DNA from: Paenibacillus pinihumi DSM 23905 = JCM 16419
Lineage (GTDB): Bacteria; Bacillota; Bacilli; Paenibacillales; Paenibacillaceae
NCBI RefSeq assembly: GCF_000422505.1
Contig: NZ_AULX01000029.1
Coordinates: forward strand, 1-64,000
Length of the DNA: 64,000 nt
Direction: 5' to 3'
The position numbers and the translations under genes are program-made. The notes below the pieces were generated by a model. That model saw nothing but the letters and a program-made list of their open reading frames with translations. It did no database searches and was not told the origin of the DNA. Below, piece after piece: positions 9,062 to 18,324 of the stretch. The first letter of the stretch is position 1. Every line of letters begins with the position of its first letter.

Positions 9062-9258
9062 AGGCAGCTCCCTTCCTGGTCTATGGAATCATCCTACAGG
9101 AGTTCCAAAATGAAATCAATATCCGAATTTCAAATTTATGGATCAGGTTTGACCCTTTGCTTGAATATCACGTATACTGGAGCTAAGGCTGAAAAGGAAG
9201 GATTTTCAATGAACGGCCTAAACATAAAATATTTTTTATAAATTTAGGAGAGATAGTT

Positions 9259-10470
9259 ATGAGTCGCGAGAAAAGACTCAAAATGAAGAAGCTCGAACCC
9301 AAACATTTGATCGAATTTAACCAACTGCTGCGTTACGTATTTCAGGTCACCAATCATGATTTGCAGGAAGTCGGCTGGGAAGCACGGGAGATTGCCCTTG
9401 CGAAGCTGCCGGTTTTGGAGCAGGCGGATGTTATAGGCTGGTTTGACCGCGACAAGCTGGTCTCCCAGCTGGCGGTTTATCCGTTTCAGGTCCGGATTTT
9501 TAACCAGACGTATGATATGGGCGGACTGACCGGGGTCGGAACATACCCGGAATATGCCAATATGGGACTAATGGACAAGCTGATGCGTCAGGCTCTGGCG
9601 GATATGAGACAGCGCAAGCAGTCTATTTCCTATCTGTTCCCCTACTCTGTCCCATACTACCGGCGCAAAGGATGGGAGATCATCTCAGATAAAATGACCT
9701 TCGAGGTCGATGATTTCCAGCTGCCGAAAATTAAAACGGTGCTTGGCGAAGTCGAGCGAGTAGATATTAATCACAAAGATATCCGCGTTGTCTACGAGCG
9801 GTTTGCCTATGCAAGCCATGGAGCCATGATCCGCAATGAATTGGCTTGGGGCGAATATTGGCGCTGGGATGTCGAAGACCTGACAGCAGCGATTTATTAC
9901 AACAGCGACAGAGAGCCGAAGGGTTACTTGCTGTACTGGATATCAAACGAGGTCTTTCATATCAAGGAAATGGTATTTGTCGATGAGGAAGCGCGAAGCG
10001 GTCTGTGGAATTTTATCAGCGCGCATTTCTCCATGGTATCGAAGGTAATCGGCAATACCTATACACATGAACCGCTCGCCTTTTTGCTGGAGGATGCCGA
10101 TATTAAGGAGACAATCTCGCCTTACTTTATGGCGCGGATCGTAGATGTCGAGCAGTTTATTTCCCAGTATCCGTTCAAGCCGCATACAGAGCCGCGTGTA
10201 TGGACGTTTACACTGGATGACCCGTTATTGGAGTGGAATCAGGGCATCTTTACTGTTCATATTTCCCCGGAAGGCAAAGCGGAGCTTACCCGCGGCGGGG
10301 ACCGGGATTCAACCCGGCTCGATATCCGGACCTTGACCACAATGCTGTTCAGCTACAAGCGGCCGGACTATCTCCACCGGATCGGGCGTCTTGTATGCAG
10401 CCTGGAAACCTTAGAGCAGCTTGAAGACATGATTGATCAGCAGACGCCTTATTTCTCGGATTATTTCTGA
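9259..10470 (+). CDS. Eis-like GNAT N-acetyltransferase
   Basis: The ATG at 9259 (403 aa) follows GGAGAG. The protein has the three-part layout of Eis-family acetyltransferases: an N-terminal GNAT domain with the acetyl-CoA segment GVGTYPEYANMGLMDKLM (the V-x(3)-R/Q-x-x-G/A loop region), the SYLFPYSVPYYRRKGWE segment typical of the family, a second GNAT-like domain, and a C-terminal SCP2-like domain (about 300-403). Eis enzymes acetylate amines on aminoglycosides, peptides or small molecules at multiple positions. The substrate here is unknown. It is monocistronic and ends at a strong bidirectional terminator. Confidence 0.85.
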   Translation: MSREKRLKMKKLEPKHLIEFNQLLRYVFQVTNHDLQEVGWEAREIALAKLPVLEQADVIGWFDRDKLVSQLAVYPFQVRIFNQTYDMGGLTGVGTYPEYANMGLMDKLMRQALADMRQRKQSISYLFPYSVPYYRRKGWEIISDKMTFEVDDFQLPKIKTVLGEVERVDINHKDIRVVYERFAYASHGAMIRNELAWGEYWRWDVEDLTAAIYYNSDREPKGYLLYWISNEVFHIKEMVFVDEEARSGLWNFISAHFSMVSKVIGNTYTHEPLAFLLEDADIKETISPYFMARIVDVEQFISQYPFKPHTEPRVWTFTLDDPLLEWNQGIFTVHISPEGKAELTRGGDRDSTRLDIRTLTTMLFSYKRPDYLHRIGRLVCSLETLEQLEDMIDQQTPYFSDYF

Positions 10471-10502
10471 TTAAAGTTTGAGAACTGAACCTTTATATAA
10501 TT

Positions 10503-10548
10503 AAAGCCCCTGGCTTCTCAATTGCTATTGAGAAGCCAGGGGCTTTCT
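10503..10548. terminator. Bidirectional terminator
   Basis: AAAGCCCCTGGCTTCTCAA pairs perfectly with its complement across a 6-nt loop, with T runs on either strand. It serves the Eis-like gene and the convergent MFS gene. Confidence 0.9.
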
Positions 10549-10581
10549 TAAGTATGGCTATACATTATCAGATTTTGCAAT

Positions 10582-11781
10582 TCAGACAGAAATGCGCGGA
10601 GCTTTACGAAATTTAATACGCATCCCCGGCAGCACACTGGCAAGCATAACTAGCGCAGAGCAACTATATACGACAAGCAGTGAAGTACCTGCCATAAGGA
10701 CACCGGATAATGACGACCCGATAAGAATCATTGCCATGAACATGGGCATGATGGTTCCATTCACTCGTCCGATCAGATGCTCATCAATTCGTGTCACGAG
10801 ATAGGTAGAGATGATGATGTTCACGAAAGCCATGCTGATGGAACCGAGGAAGCTAAAGATTAACGTCAGCCAAAGCCATCCGGACAGCACTTCTCCCAAT
10901 GTCATTGCTGCAAGCACGCCAATCCCCATGATCAGGCCAAGGTTAGGTTTTATTTTGCTGCTGAATGCGGCAGCCAGCAAACCGCCAATTAGCAAGCCGA
11001 GTCCGGATACCCCGGAGAGGAACTGCAGAGATGCAGCTTCGAGGCCGAGACGTTCCGTGATGATGAAGATTTGAAGCGGATTAATAAGCCCTGTAGATAA
11101 TCCCAGGCATATAAATAAAGCTGCTACCATTTTCAGTGATTTGGAGTTAAATATATAAGTCCAGCCTTCCTTAATATCTGCCAGCAGAGAGGTGCCGGTT
11201 TCCCGGGATACTTTATCCTTAGGCAGGAAAGCAAGCAGCACTGCAGAACTGGTGAAAAGAACAAGCAATGAATAGAGGGAAGCCTGTATTCCCAGGAAGG
11301 TATAAATAAATGTCCCGGCAATTGGACCGAGAATGAAAAACAGCGACTGGGAGCTTTGCGTAATCGCAACTGCTGATTGCACATGCTCTTCATCCACATT
11401 TCGCTTGACAATTTTGATTGATGAAGGCTGCGAAAATTGGCTTACAATCGAGGATACGAACGTCGCGGCATATAAGACCTCCCAATACCCTGAAGCGAGG
11501 ACAGCAATAATACCTACAATCGACAAGGTACTCAAGATATCTCCGGTAATCATGGTCCGTTTCGGGTTCCAGCGGTCAGCCAGCGCCCCGCCGATGAAGG
11601 AGAAGACAAAGATCGGTACATACTCCAGAACCGTAATCAGAGATATTGCTACTGGGTTGCCGCCGGTCTTTTCCATAATAAAATAAAGAATCGCCATATT
11701 GCGAATCCATATCGCCAGGTTTTGAAGCAGATCAGACCCTGTAACAATAAGAAATGCCCGATTGGTTAATAAACTTCTCAT
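10582..11781 (-). CDS. MFS transporter (DHA3/MefA-like drug efflux)
   Basis: This 399-aa protein has about 12 hydrophobic segments and begins MRSLLTNRAFLIVTGSDLLQ, as in DHA3-type exporters related to macrolide pumps. The loop GGALADRWNPKRTMITGDIL matches motif A of the family (GxLaDrxxrkr). It lies 65 nt downstream of a TetR gene in the same direction. Both have a copy of the same GAC-type palindrome in front of them, so the TetR protein probably controls both. Export of a hydrophobic antibiotic is the family role; the substrate is not deducible. Confidence 0.83.
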   Translation of the reverse strand: MRSLLTNRAFLIVTGSDLLQNLAIWIRNMAILYFIMEKTGGNPVAISLITVLEYVPIFVFSFIGGALADRWNPKRTMITGDILSTLSIVGIIAVLASGYWEVLYAATFVSSIVSQFSQPSSIKIVKRNVDEEHVQSAVAITQSSQSLFFILGPIAGTFIYTFLGIQASLYSLLVLFTSSAVLLAFLPKDKVSRETGTSLLADIKEGWTYIFNSKSLKMVAALFICLGLSTGLINPLQIFIITERLGLEAASLQFLSGVSGLGLLIGGLLAAAFSSKIKPNLGLIMGIGVLAAMTLGEVLSGWLWLTLIFSFLGSISMAFVNIIISTYLVTRIDEHLIGRVNGTIMPMFMAMILIGSSLSGVLMAGTSLLVVYSCSALVMLASVLPGMRIKFRKAPRISV

Positions 11782-11800
11782 GTATACCCCCTATTAAACC

Positions 11801-11812
11801 GACTGTACGGTC
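11801..11812. promoter_or_regulatory. TetR operator copy 1 (before MFS gene)
   Basis: GACTGTACGGTC is an imperfect palindrome 19 nt before the MFS start. The same pattern, GACYGWWCRGTC, recurs in front of the TetR gene (12478-12489). Confidence 0.6.
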
Positions 11813-11846
11813 TACTAATGATCAAAAGAAAAACTGATATGATTAA

Positions 11847-12446
11847 TCAGTTCTTTTCGTATGTATTTTGGATGCCGCTTAAAATCGTTGCAATTCCTGC
11901 CCTGTAGAGCCTCCGGATTTCGGTGAATTCCAGTTCATAGTAAAGTGTGCTCAACCCATTCAACAAACTGTTAATGATATACATCAAATCATCAGGATTC
12001 TGCTTCTTCAGCTCCCGCTGCTCCATGCCCTGAATAATAATATTTTTGCAGGTGGTATACGGAATTCGTATAATCGCCAGCATCTCTTCCATCATCTCAG
12101 CGCTGATAGACTGCCCGGAGACGAATTCATTAATGGCGTTATGCAGCGGGTTCTCCATGTCATCCACATAATGATCTGCCAGTCCGTACAGCTTTTCAAT
12201 TGAGGTTGTATACTGTTCTTCTTTGGCATGCCAAGATGCGATCCACTCTTCATAACTAAGCTTGATTAAATACATGAAGAGTTCCTCTTTGCTCTTGAAA
12301 TGGTAGTAAATACTGCCCTTGCTTCGGTTATTAACGGTGCAAATTTCCTCCATCGAGGTAGCCGCGTAACCCTTCTGGGCAAATAATTCCTTCGTGTTCC
12401 AGGCAATATCTTTCTTAATCTGTGCGACATCCTTCCTGCGCTTCAC
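11847..12446 (-). CDS. TetR-family transcriptional repressor
   Basis: The 199-aa frame opens with GTG at 12446. The N-terminal HTH is clear: LFAQKGYAATSMEEICTVNN, then SKGSIYYHFKSKEELF, the classic TetR recognition helix. The rest is helical ligand-binding domain. The start is unusual: GGGAGGGA lies 14 nt before the GTG but exactly 8 nt before an in-frame ATC at 12452-12450, which would add two residues. The gene precedes an MFS pump on the same strand, and a GACYGWWCRGTC palindrome precedes each. It is probably the pump's ligand-relieved repressor. Confidence 0.88.
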   Translation of the reverse strand: MKRRKDVAQIKKDIAWNTKELFAQKGYAATSMEEICTVNNRSKGSIYYHFKSKEELFMYLIKLSYEEWIASWHAKEEQYTTSIEKLYGLADHYVDDMENPLHNAINEFVSGQSISAEMMEEMLAIIRIPYTTCKNIIIQGMEQRELKKQNPDDLMYIINSLLNGLSTLYYELEFTEIRRLYRAGIATILSGIQNTYEKN

Positions 12447-12477
12447 CTCGATTGAAAATCCCTCCCGCTAAAAAACT

Positions 12478-12489
12478 GACCGTTCAGTC
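12478..12489. promoter_or_regulatory. TetR operator copy 2 (before TetR gene)
   Basis: GACCGTTCAGTC, flanked as ACTGACCGTTCAGT, lies 32 nt before the TetR start. It matches the copy before the MFS gene, which suggests autoregulation. Confidence 0.6.
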
Positions 12490-12550
12490 TAATGGTATCA
12501 TGAACCATGAACAACGTCAACGGCTCAAATCCTCAAGCAACTTACGATAT

Positions 12551-13315
12551 TCAAAACTTTCCCTGTTGTACCTTCGAGTAGTCATAAAGATCGACGACAG
12601 CGCCATGTTCGAAGTCACTTTTGAATAAGCAGGCTATGATTTGTTGTGCTGTTTCCTCTGGTGTTGTCAGCATGCCAGCATCTTTTACCTGCTCAAATAA
12701 TCCGGCTGACGGAAATAGGGATGGATCTTGGCTTCTCGCTTCCTGTTGCAAATTAGTATCAATCATCCCGGGCCAAATAGAGACAATACCTGTGGGAGCA
12801 TCGGAGTGATTTTGTTCCAGAGCCGCGCATTTCGAGAAAACATCCAACCCTGCTTTTGCAGTTGAATACAAGCTCATACCGGGATGAAGATTTTTGGCAG
12901 AACCTGACGATATATTCAGAATTCTCTTATCGAGCCGGTAATGGTTCGTCTTCTTGATAAAGAACGACGTCAGCAGAATTGGCGCAAGTAAATTTACATT
13001 CATATTTCGGGTTATTTCACTAACCATTGCTGTATCAATGAATGCAACAGGAGCTATCACAGAAGCATTATTAATGAGGTAAATTCCCTCGGCATTCGAT
13101 ACATCAATTGCACTGAAAATTCTCTCCATTAAATGCTCGATCTCATCTATTTGATTTAAATCAAATTCATAGTAGTTGATGTTATGGCTTTTATTGATCA
13201 GCTTTTCATTTCTTTCTCGTGAGATGCAGAACAAATAATGATCCGGAGCAATCAGTTGCTCGGCAATAGATTCTCCAATCCCTCTTGAAGTACCCGTAAT
13301 AATAAAATATTTCAT
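12551..13315 (-). CDS. SDR oxidoreductase, benzil reductase (YueD)-like
   Basis: The 254-aa protein shows the full classical SDR set: the NADP-binding TGTSRGIG at the N-terminus, NNAS for the core strand, a catalytic Ser in NISSGSA and the YSTAK active-site Tyr/Lys. Overall it resembles the YueD/sepiapterin-reductase-like group, in which Bacillus enzymes reduce benzil to (S)-benzoin with NADPH. The physiological carbonyl substrate is unknown. It is on the same strand as the TetR/MFS pair but separated by the TetR promoter. The Nudix gene lies 70 nt upstream on the same strand. Confidence 0.85.
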   Translation of the reverse strand: MKYFIITGTSRGIGESIAEQLIAPDHYLFCISRERNEKLINKSHNINYYEFDLNQIDEIEHLMERIFSAIDVSNAEGIYLINNASVIAPVAFIDTAMVSEITRNMNVNLLAPILLTSFFIKKTNHYRLDKRILNISSGSAKNLHPGMSLYSTAKAGLDVFSKCAALEQNHSDAPTGIVSIWPGMIDTNLQQEARSQDPSLFPSAGLFEQVKDAGMLTTPEETAQQIIACLFKSDFEHGAVVDLYDYSKVQQGKF

Positions 13316-13385
13316 TGCTGCACCCCCTTCAGCTTTATTAACAACAACCCGTTAACTGAAATGTTATACATTCAAACGTTCACTC

Positions 13386-14003
13386 TTAATCCAAAATGAC
13401 GCTCTTCTGCGGATCCCTTAAAAACTCAAACATCGTCTTTATTTGCTCCGGAGTATTTCGTTCCAGGGACAGACTGGGCAGGCGTTCCTCATCGAAAAAT
13501 CCGACGGCGCTCGTCTCCAGGCCGCTTGTGGCCTCACCACCAATAATTTCACAAGCAATAAACAGCTTATAGACATGGTACGGCTCAGGCGGGTGTTGAT
13601 GAAACTTCTTGTCCATAACGGCCAGCAGCCTGATCGCAGCGGTATCAAATCCGGACTCTTCCCTGATTTCCTTGACCGCAATTTCTGAGGGCGACAGGCC
13701 GATATCCGCCCATCCTCCAGGAAGCGCCCAAGCGCCATCTATCTTCTCCTGAACGAGCAGAATTTTATTGTCCCGGAACACAACGCCCCGAATATCCACC
13801 TTTGGCGTAGCATAACCCGTTTCATTGGCAAAAGCCAATTCAATTGGACTTCTCTCTTGCCTTGTATGATGGGCCAAAATATCAACACTGATCCGCCTAA
13901 GCTCCTCATAGCGTTCAACATCATAAGGGTCCTTCGTATACGTCAGCCCGATTTGTGCAATTGCCTGAATTTGCTTTGCCCACTCCAGCCATTGATAGGT
14001 CAT
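13386..14003 (-). CDS. Nudix hydrolase (CDP-choline pyrophosphatase-like)
   Basis: The start ATG at 14003 (205 aa) has GGGGGAAGG upstream; the longer frame has no site. An N-terminal helical domain (MTYQWLEWAKQIQAIAQIGL, then a YTKDPYDVERYEELR stretch) precedes a Nudix domain. The Nudix box reads GGWADIGLSPSEIAVKEIRE followed by ESG: the REx-x-E-ES-G metal-binding core is present, while the usual first Glu of the box is Leu, as in related proteins of this two-domain group. Such enzymes split X-linked nucleoside diphosphates, with CDP-choline hydrolysis shown for a Bacillus relative. It is cytosolic. The substrate is inferred. Confidence 0.83.
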   Translation of the reverse strand: MTYQWLEWAKQIQAIAQIGLTYTKDPYDVERYEELRRISVDILAHHTRQERSPIELAFANETGYATPKVDIRGVVFRDNKILLVQEKIDGAWALPGGWADIGLSPSEIAVKEIREESGFDTAAIRLLAVMDKKFHQHPPEPYHVYKLFIACEIIGGEATSGLETSAVGFFDEERLPSLSLERNTPEQIKTMFEFLRDPQKSVILD

Positions 14004-14119
14004 GTACCTTCCCCCATTCTGATTTCTTCCAACAACGAAACACGCTATTATCAAGATGTGAGCCTTCTTCTCTCTCTGCTGCTTTATTATCCACTATATA
14101 CCATATTATAGGGGATCGG

Positions 14120-14200
14120 ATATATTTTGTATAACGAATTATATTCATTGTTATAATCGAATTGTTAGATGATAGAGGAGAGATTTTGCATGATCTAAAG
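14120..14200 (+). other. Orphan promoter-like segment with SD and aborted start
   Basis: An AT-rich repeat pair (ATAACGAATTATATTC and TTATAATCGAATTG) is followed on the plus strand by AGGAGAGA and, 6 nt later, ATG ATC TAA, directly before the terminator at 14201. It looks like the 5' end of a lost gene, or the operator of the divergent Nudix gene. Only the sequence pattern supports this. Confidence 0.25.
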
Positions 14201-14240
14201 AAAAGGGACAAGAGAGCAGATGCCCTCTCCTGTCCCTTTT
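14201..14240. terminator. Terminator after the PQQ-repeat lipoprotein gene
   Basis: AAAAGGGACA pairs with TGTCCCTTTT, and the stem is extended by GAGAG/CTCTC-type pairs. It follows the minus-strand gene ending at 14266 and may work in both directions. Confidence 0.8.
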
Positions 14241-14265
14241 AATAACCTTATTAAGCTAAACGCAC

Positions 14266-16632
14266 CTAAAGCCTTAGCTTGCTTTTCTCCATTTTAATGT
14301 ACGAGCCGTTGGCAGAACCCATATATAAATAGCGGTCATCTTCATGTATCAGGGCATTACGGGTATAGGGGTCCATCATCTCGGGGTAACTAAACAGGAT
14401 GTCGCTGAGACGATACCTGATTTCCCCCTGTTTCTTGTCGATGTTGAGCACATCCAGCCCACAGGTGAGCAGCAGGATGCCGTCCTTTATAAAAAATTGC
14501 CCCGGCCAATTGAGGCCATCCTCGGAGTAACGCTTGCCGTCAGGCAAGATGCGACTATCCCCGCTCTTGATTTTCCACTTGATCTGTCCATCCGATTTGC
14601 GCAGTGCCACAGGCAGGTTATTATTCAAGACAGCATATACAGTGTCCTTGTCAATCGCCCCTCCCCGGGCAGAGCCTTTAATTTCCCATAACGTTTTGCC
14701 TGCTATCGCATCATATAAGGCTGTTACGATTTGCTTGGCATCCCAGTAGTTCTTGGCATCCTGAGGTTTCCCGATTAACCAATACCGTTCATTAATTGCC
14801 TCCACATAATTGCCTTCCTGCATCGCATAGCGGCTAATAATTTTCCCGCTCCTAAGATCGATGTAGAGCTGCTCTTGGCCTACGGACAGCCACTTTTTCT
14901 GTGAAGGTTGGGAAAATGGATTGTCAGGCGGGGGAACAAATGTAGAAGAACCCTGATCGGCGGAAAACTCTTTCCCGCTCAGCTTCCAAGCCAACTTGCC
15001 TGTTCCCGGTTCAAGTGCTTGGAGGGCAGCCCCCTGATGAATGAGAATATAGCTGTCATTTGCACCTTTATACAGTATCCGGATAGGCATATCAAAAGTC
15101 TTGCTCCATTTGAGTTTGCCGCTTACAGCATCCCACGCCGTCAGCTTCCCGCCCTTCTGCTCGTGAAACTCCGAATAAATCACGATTGCACCGGCCGCAC
15201 CGGAGAGCCAGTTGAAACCCTCATACTCTTTCTGCTTCAAGTGCTTTTGCCAGACTGTTTTCCCGTCGGATACCCGCACCCGCCGCAAATGCGATTCCCA
15301 TTCCTTCGTCTCTTGGTTGGCTTTTTGGTAAAGTACCGTTATATGCCGGCCATTGCGATCCAGCACCGTGCTGGCGCCTGAATAGCCCAAATCAATCTGC
15401 CACAGCTTCCGGCCTGAAGTTCGGTTCACCGCATACAGGCTGGAATCATAATGCATCCCGCTAAATCCCCCGTCATCCCCCATTAAAATCAGGGCCTGAT
15501 CTGTAACCGCATGCAAATAGTTATAGGCGAGCGTGCTATTAACACGCCATGCAGGCTTTATGGTTTTTGAACTGACTAGCGGAATCGCCCTGAACGCAAA
15601 ACCTGGCTTGGAAAGTGTCCAATTAAAATGCTCTACTACCTTGGACAACGTGATTACGAGTTGTCCATCCTCCCGTTCATACCGCCAGTTCTCTCCAAGT
15701 TTCATTGGAAGGCCGGTCATATTCAAGTTGCCTGACGTTTCAATCAGGTCCGCTTCTCCCAATAGGAGTCGAATTTGCTCTCTTTTAATACCTGGCCGCA
15801 ATATGACCTCTGTTATATCTTTTAGGGTCCCGGTTGGGATGGCAGTAGCCTGGCGGAAGATTCCGCCTTGGACTGCGGATTTGGATAGGATATCAGATTT
15901 ATGGATCCATAGCAGTGATGGCCGGTTCGGAGCAACAAAATCCAAATTTTCGTAAGGAATATAGTCATCAGGCGGAGGAATGATTATGCCGTACCAGTCC
16001 TTCCATTCCAATACGCTAAGGATATCGTCTGCTGCTGTATGCGGAACTTTCAGCCACTCCTTTGCTTTCCACTTGAGCAAGCTGCCCGGGTACAAATGAA
16101 GCTGTGCCTCATCTGCCAGTCTCAAGCGGAGTGCGCTGCGTAGCTTGACCTCAGCTTGAGACTGCTCATCCGCATACCAGGAAGGCACCCAGACCTCACC
16201 ATAACTGCTTTCAAGCTTCAACCATTCTCCTTGCTTCTCTTTCGTCGGATATGAAAGCTGATCATCCCAATAACTCCATATTTGCGTGCTCTTTGCTGTC
16301 TGCTCCTTCAAAGGTTCTGCGAACATAGGAGCGATTGCCCCTAGGGTAACCGTCTCCTCCATCGTTTCATTATTGGAAGCGTCTTGCCTGTTGCTTGCTC
16401 CTTCAATCGAATGAGCTACCCCCGTATAAATGACCTTTGGGGGCGAGGCCGTTGTGCCTGCGATCTGCATGACGTCCAGCGGTTGGGCATTCGGCAGGTT
16501 ATCTGTTGAAGATTGATTCGCCCCGGACTCTCCCGTACATCCGGCAATAGCAAGCGCAGCAGACAACAACAGCAGGATTGCCTTGGAGCCCATGCGAGGC
16601 TTCACACGGGACTGAATACGAAAATGATTCAT
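14266..16632 (-). CDS. Lipoprotein with PQQ/BamB-like beta-propeller repeats
   Basis: The ATG at 16632 follows AAGGAGAG (788 aa). A lipoprotein signal ends in the lipobox LAIAGC at about residue 31, so the protein should be anchored outside the membrane. The first 330 residues are of unknown type. From about residue 370 the protein carries PQQ-like (quinoprotein-propeller) repeats, seen as NRTSGRKLWQIDLG, DGKTVWQKHL, SGKLKWSK, TGKLAWKL, AGKTLWEI and DGQIKWKI, each pairing a Gly-Lys turn with a Trp. No PQQ-binding dehydrogenase residues are evident, so a binding or scaffold role like BamB is more likely than catalysis. It is divergent from the MocR regulator gene. Confidence 0.75.
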   Translation of the reverse strand: MNHFRIQSRVKPRMGSKAILLLLSAALAIAGCTGESGANQSSTDNLPNAQPLDVMQIAGTTASPPKVIYTGVAHSIEGASNRQDASNNETMEETVTLGAIAPMFAEPLKEQTAKSTQIWSYWDDQLSYPTKEKQGEWLKLESSYGEVWVPSWYADEQSQAEVKLRSALRLRLADEAQLHLYPGSLLKWKAKEWLKVPHTAADDILSVLEWKDWYGIIIPPPDDYIPYENLDFVAPNRPSLLWIHKSDILSKSAVQGGIFRQATAIPTGTLKDITEVILRPGIKREQIRLLLGEADLIETSGNLNMTGLPMKLGENWRYEREDGQLVITLSKVVEHFNWTLSKPGFAFRAIPLVSSKTIKPAWRVNSTLAYNYLHAVTDQALILMGDDGGFSGMHYDSSLYAVNRTSGRKLWQIDLGYSGASTVLDRNGRHITVLYQKANQETKEWESHLRRVRVSDGKTVWQKHLKQKEYEGFNWLSGAAGAIVIYSEFHEQKGGKLTAWDAVSGKLKWSKTFDMPIRILYKGANDSYILIHQGAALQALEPGTGKLAWKLSGKEFSADQGSSTFVPPPDNPFSQPSQKKWLSVGQEQLYIDLRSGKIISRYAMQEGNYVEAINERYWLIGKPQDAKNYWDAKQIVTALYDAIAGKTLWEIKGSARGGAIDKDTVYAVLNNNLPVALRKSDGQIKWKIKSGDSRILPDGKRYSEDGLNWPGQFFIKDGILLLTCGLDVLNIDKKQGEIRYRLSDILFSYPEMMDPYTRNALIHEDDRYLYMGSANGSYIKMEKSKLRL

Positions 16633-16754
16633 CGGACTCTCCTTTTTTATCCCTTGATTTGGAAATTCAATTACTTAGAAGACGTATGAAACAAAAGAAA
16701 TGTTGTATGTTTTTGTAAAAAAATCTTTTTTTGCTTCAAGCTTTCAATTTCCCA

Positions 16755-16784
16755 TTGACTTTCTTCTTCCATGTTCAATATTTT
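16755..16784 (+). promoter_or_regulatory. Candidate promoter of the MocR gene
   Basis: TTGACT (16755-16760) is followed after 18 nt by TATTTT. It lies about 75 nt before the coding region and matches sigma-A type spacing. Confidence 0.4.
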
Positions 16785-16861
16785 GATAGACTTTTTGAAC
16801 GATTCACGTATTCTGTAGCCTTCAGGCAGTGTATGATGAAGAAAGTATCGTCTTTGAGGAG

Positions 16862-18307
16862 GTGAGATTAATCTGGAAGCCGGATCGTACAAGTGAAATT
16901 CCGATATACAAGCAAATTGCCGACGAGATCGAGCGGAGAATCTCATATGGAGAGTACCCTCCAGGCAGCCAGCTCCCTTCGGAGCGCAAATTTGCCGAGC
17001 AGCTCGGTGTGAACCGCAGCACGATTATTCTCGCCTATTCGGAACTTCGTTCGCTTGGCATCATTGAGAGCCATACCGGAAGCGGAACACGCGTAAGCAA
17101 AGATAAATGGGAAGCAACACCAAGGCATACGCCAAACTGGAAGCGCTATGCCGAGGGCGGCAGTTTTCTTCCCAACCTGCCTTTCCTGCGCCGAATCAGG
17201 GAGGCCTTGCAGCAGCAGCCATCACTAATCGATTTTGCCAGCGGTGAGCTCGGACCTGATCTGGCACCCGTAGCCGAAATCAATGCCCTGATACGCAAGC
17301 TGCCCGACTTGTCTTACTTGGGGTACAATGATCCTCAGGGATACTTTCCGCTCAGGCAGGCGCTGCTCTCCTATTTGGAGCACTATCGGCACATTCATTC
17401 TACAGAGTCATCTGTTCTGATTACTTCCGGCTCGCAGCAGTCGCTGTATCTGATTACACAATGTCTGCTGTCCCCCGGTGATGCGGTTGCAATTGAAGAT
17501 CCTTCCTATTGCTACTCGCTGCCCATGTTCCAGTCTGCCGGGCTGCGCCTGTTCCGCCTGCCTTCCGATGAGAGAGGCGTGCGTCCTGAGGATATTCGCG
17601 CACTCTACAAGAAGCATCGGATTAAAATGCTGTTTCTTAATCCCACTTACCAGAATCCGACAGGAGCCGTGCTCGATCAGGAACGCAGAGTGCAGTTGCT
17701 GGATGTCGCAAGCGAGCTTGGGCTGCCTATCGTCGAGGATGATCCGTTCAGCCTGACCGCCTATGATGTCCGTCCTCCATTGCCGCTCAAGGCCATGGAT
17801 ACGGTAGGCTCTGTCCTGTATATCGGCTCCTTGTCCAAGATCGCAGCCTCGGGACTGCGCGTCGGCTGGATGGTTGCGCCGCGCGCCATTGCCGAGCGGC
17901 TGGCCGATGCCAGGGCACAGATGGACTTTGGCCTCAGCATTGTCCCGCAGCAAGTGGCGCTGCAGTTTCTGGGATCGGATGATTTTGCGCCTCACCTGGA
18001 GCGGCTGCGCATGAAACTGCTTTACAAGCGTGACCTTCTGGTCGAGACACTCCAACGGGAACTTGCTGACGAAGTGACATTCACTGTTCCGGAGGGCGGA
18101 CTTCACCTGTGGTGCAAAATCAGGCCCAAGGTCAGTGATGCCCGGCTGTTTGAGGAAGCGATCCGCCGTGGTGTTGCCTTCTCTCCAGGAAGTGTTTACG
18201 GCTCGGATTCAGGGTACATGCGCTTGACTTACGCCAGACCGAGAACGGAAGAGATTGTACCGGGTATTAAACTGTTCGCAGAGGCATTGCGGAGTGTAAT
18301 GGAGTGA
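16862..18307 (+). CDS. MocR-type regulator (GntR HTH + PLP aminotransferase fold)
   Basis: An N-terminal GntR winged helix (IPIYKQIADEIERRI, then PPGSQLPSERKFAEQLGVNR and STIILAYSELRSLG) is joined to an aminotransferase-I fold with the PLP lysine in GSLSKIAASGLRVGW. Family members such as PdxR, GabR or TauR use bound PLP or a PLP-amino acid adduct as signal. The start is uncertain. AGGAGGTGA at 16857-16865 is an excellent ribosome site, yet the only in-frame codon at the right distance is ATC (16871, 478 aa). GTG at 16862 overlaps the SD, and GTG at 16829 has no site. The divergent lipoprotein gene is a possible target; the regulated pathway is not visible here. Confidence 0.87.
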   Translation: MRLIWKPDRTSEIPIYKQIADEIERRISYGEYPPGSQLPSERKFAEQLGVNRSTIILAYSELRSLGIIESHTGSGTRVSKDKWEATPRHTPNWKRYAEGGSFLPNLPFLRRIREALQQQPSLIDFASGELGPDLAPVAEINALIRKLPDLSYLGYNDPQGYFPLRQALLSYLEHYRHIHSTESSVLITSGSQQSLYLITQCLLSPGDAVAIEDPSYCYSLPMFQSAGLRLFRLPSDERGVRPEDIRALYKKHRIKMLFLNPTYQNPTGAVLDQERRVQLLDVASELGLPIVEDDPFSLTAYDVRPPLPLKAMDTVGSVLYIGSLSKIAASGLRVGWMVAPRAIAERLADARAQMDFGLSIVPQQVALQFLGSDDFAPHLERLRMKLLYKRDLLVETLQRELADEVTFTVPEGGLHLWCKIRPKVSDARLFEEAIRRGVAFSPGSVYGSDSGYMRLTYARPRTEEIVPGIKLFAEALRSVME

Positions 18308-18324
18308 ATGGGCAGCAAAGTGTA

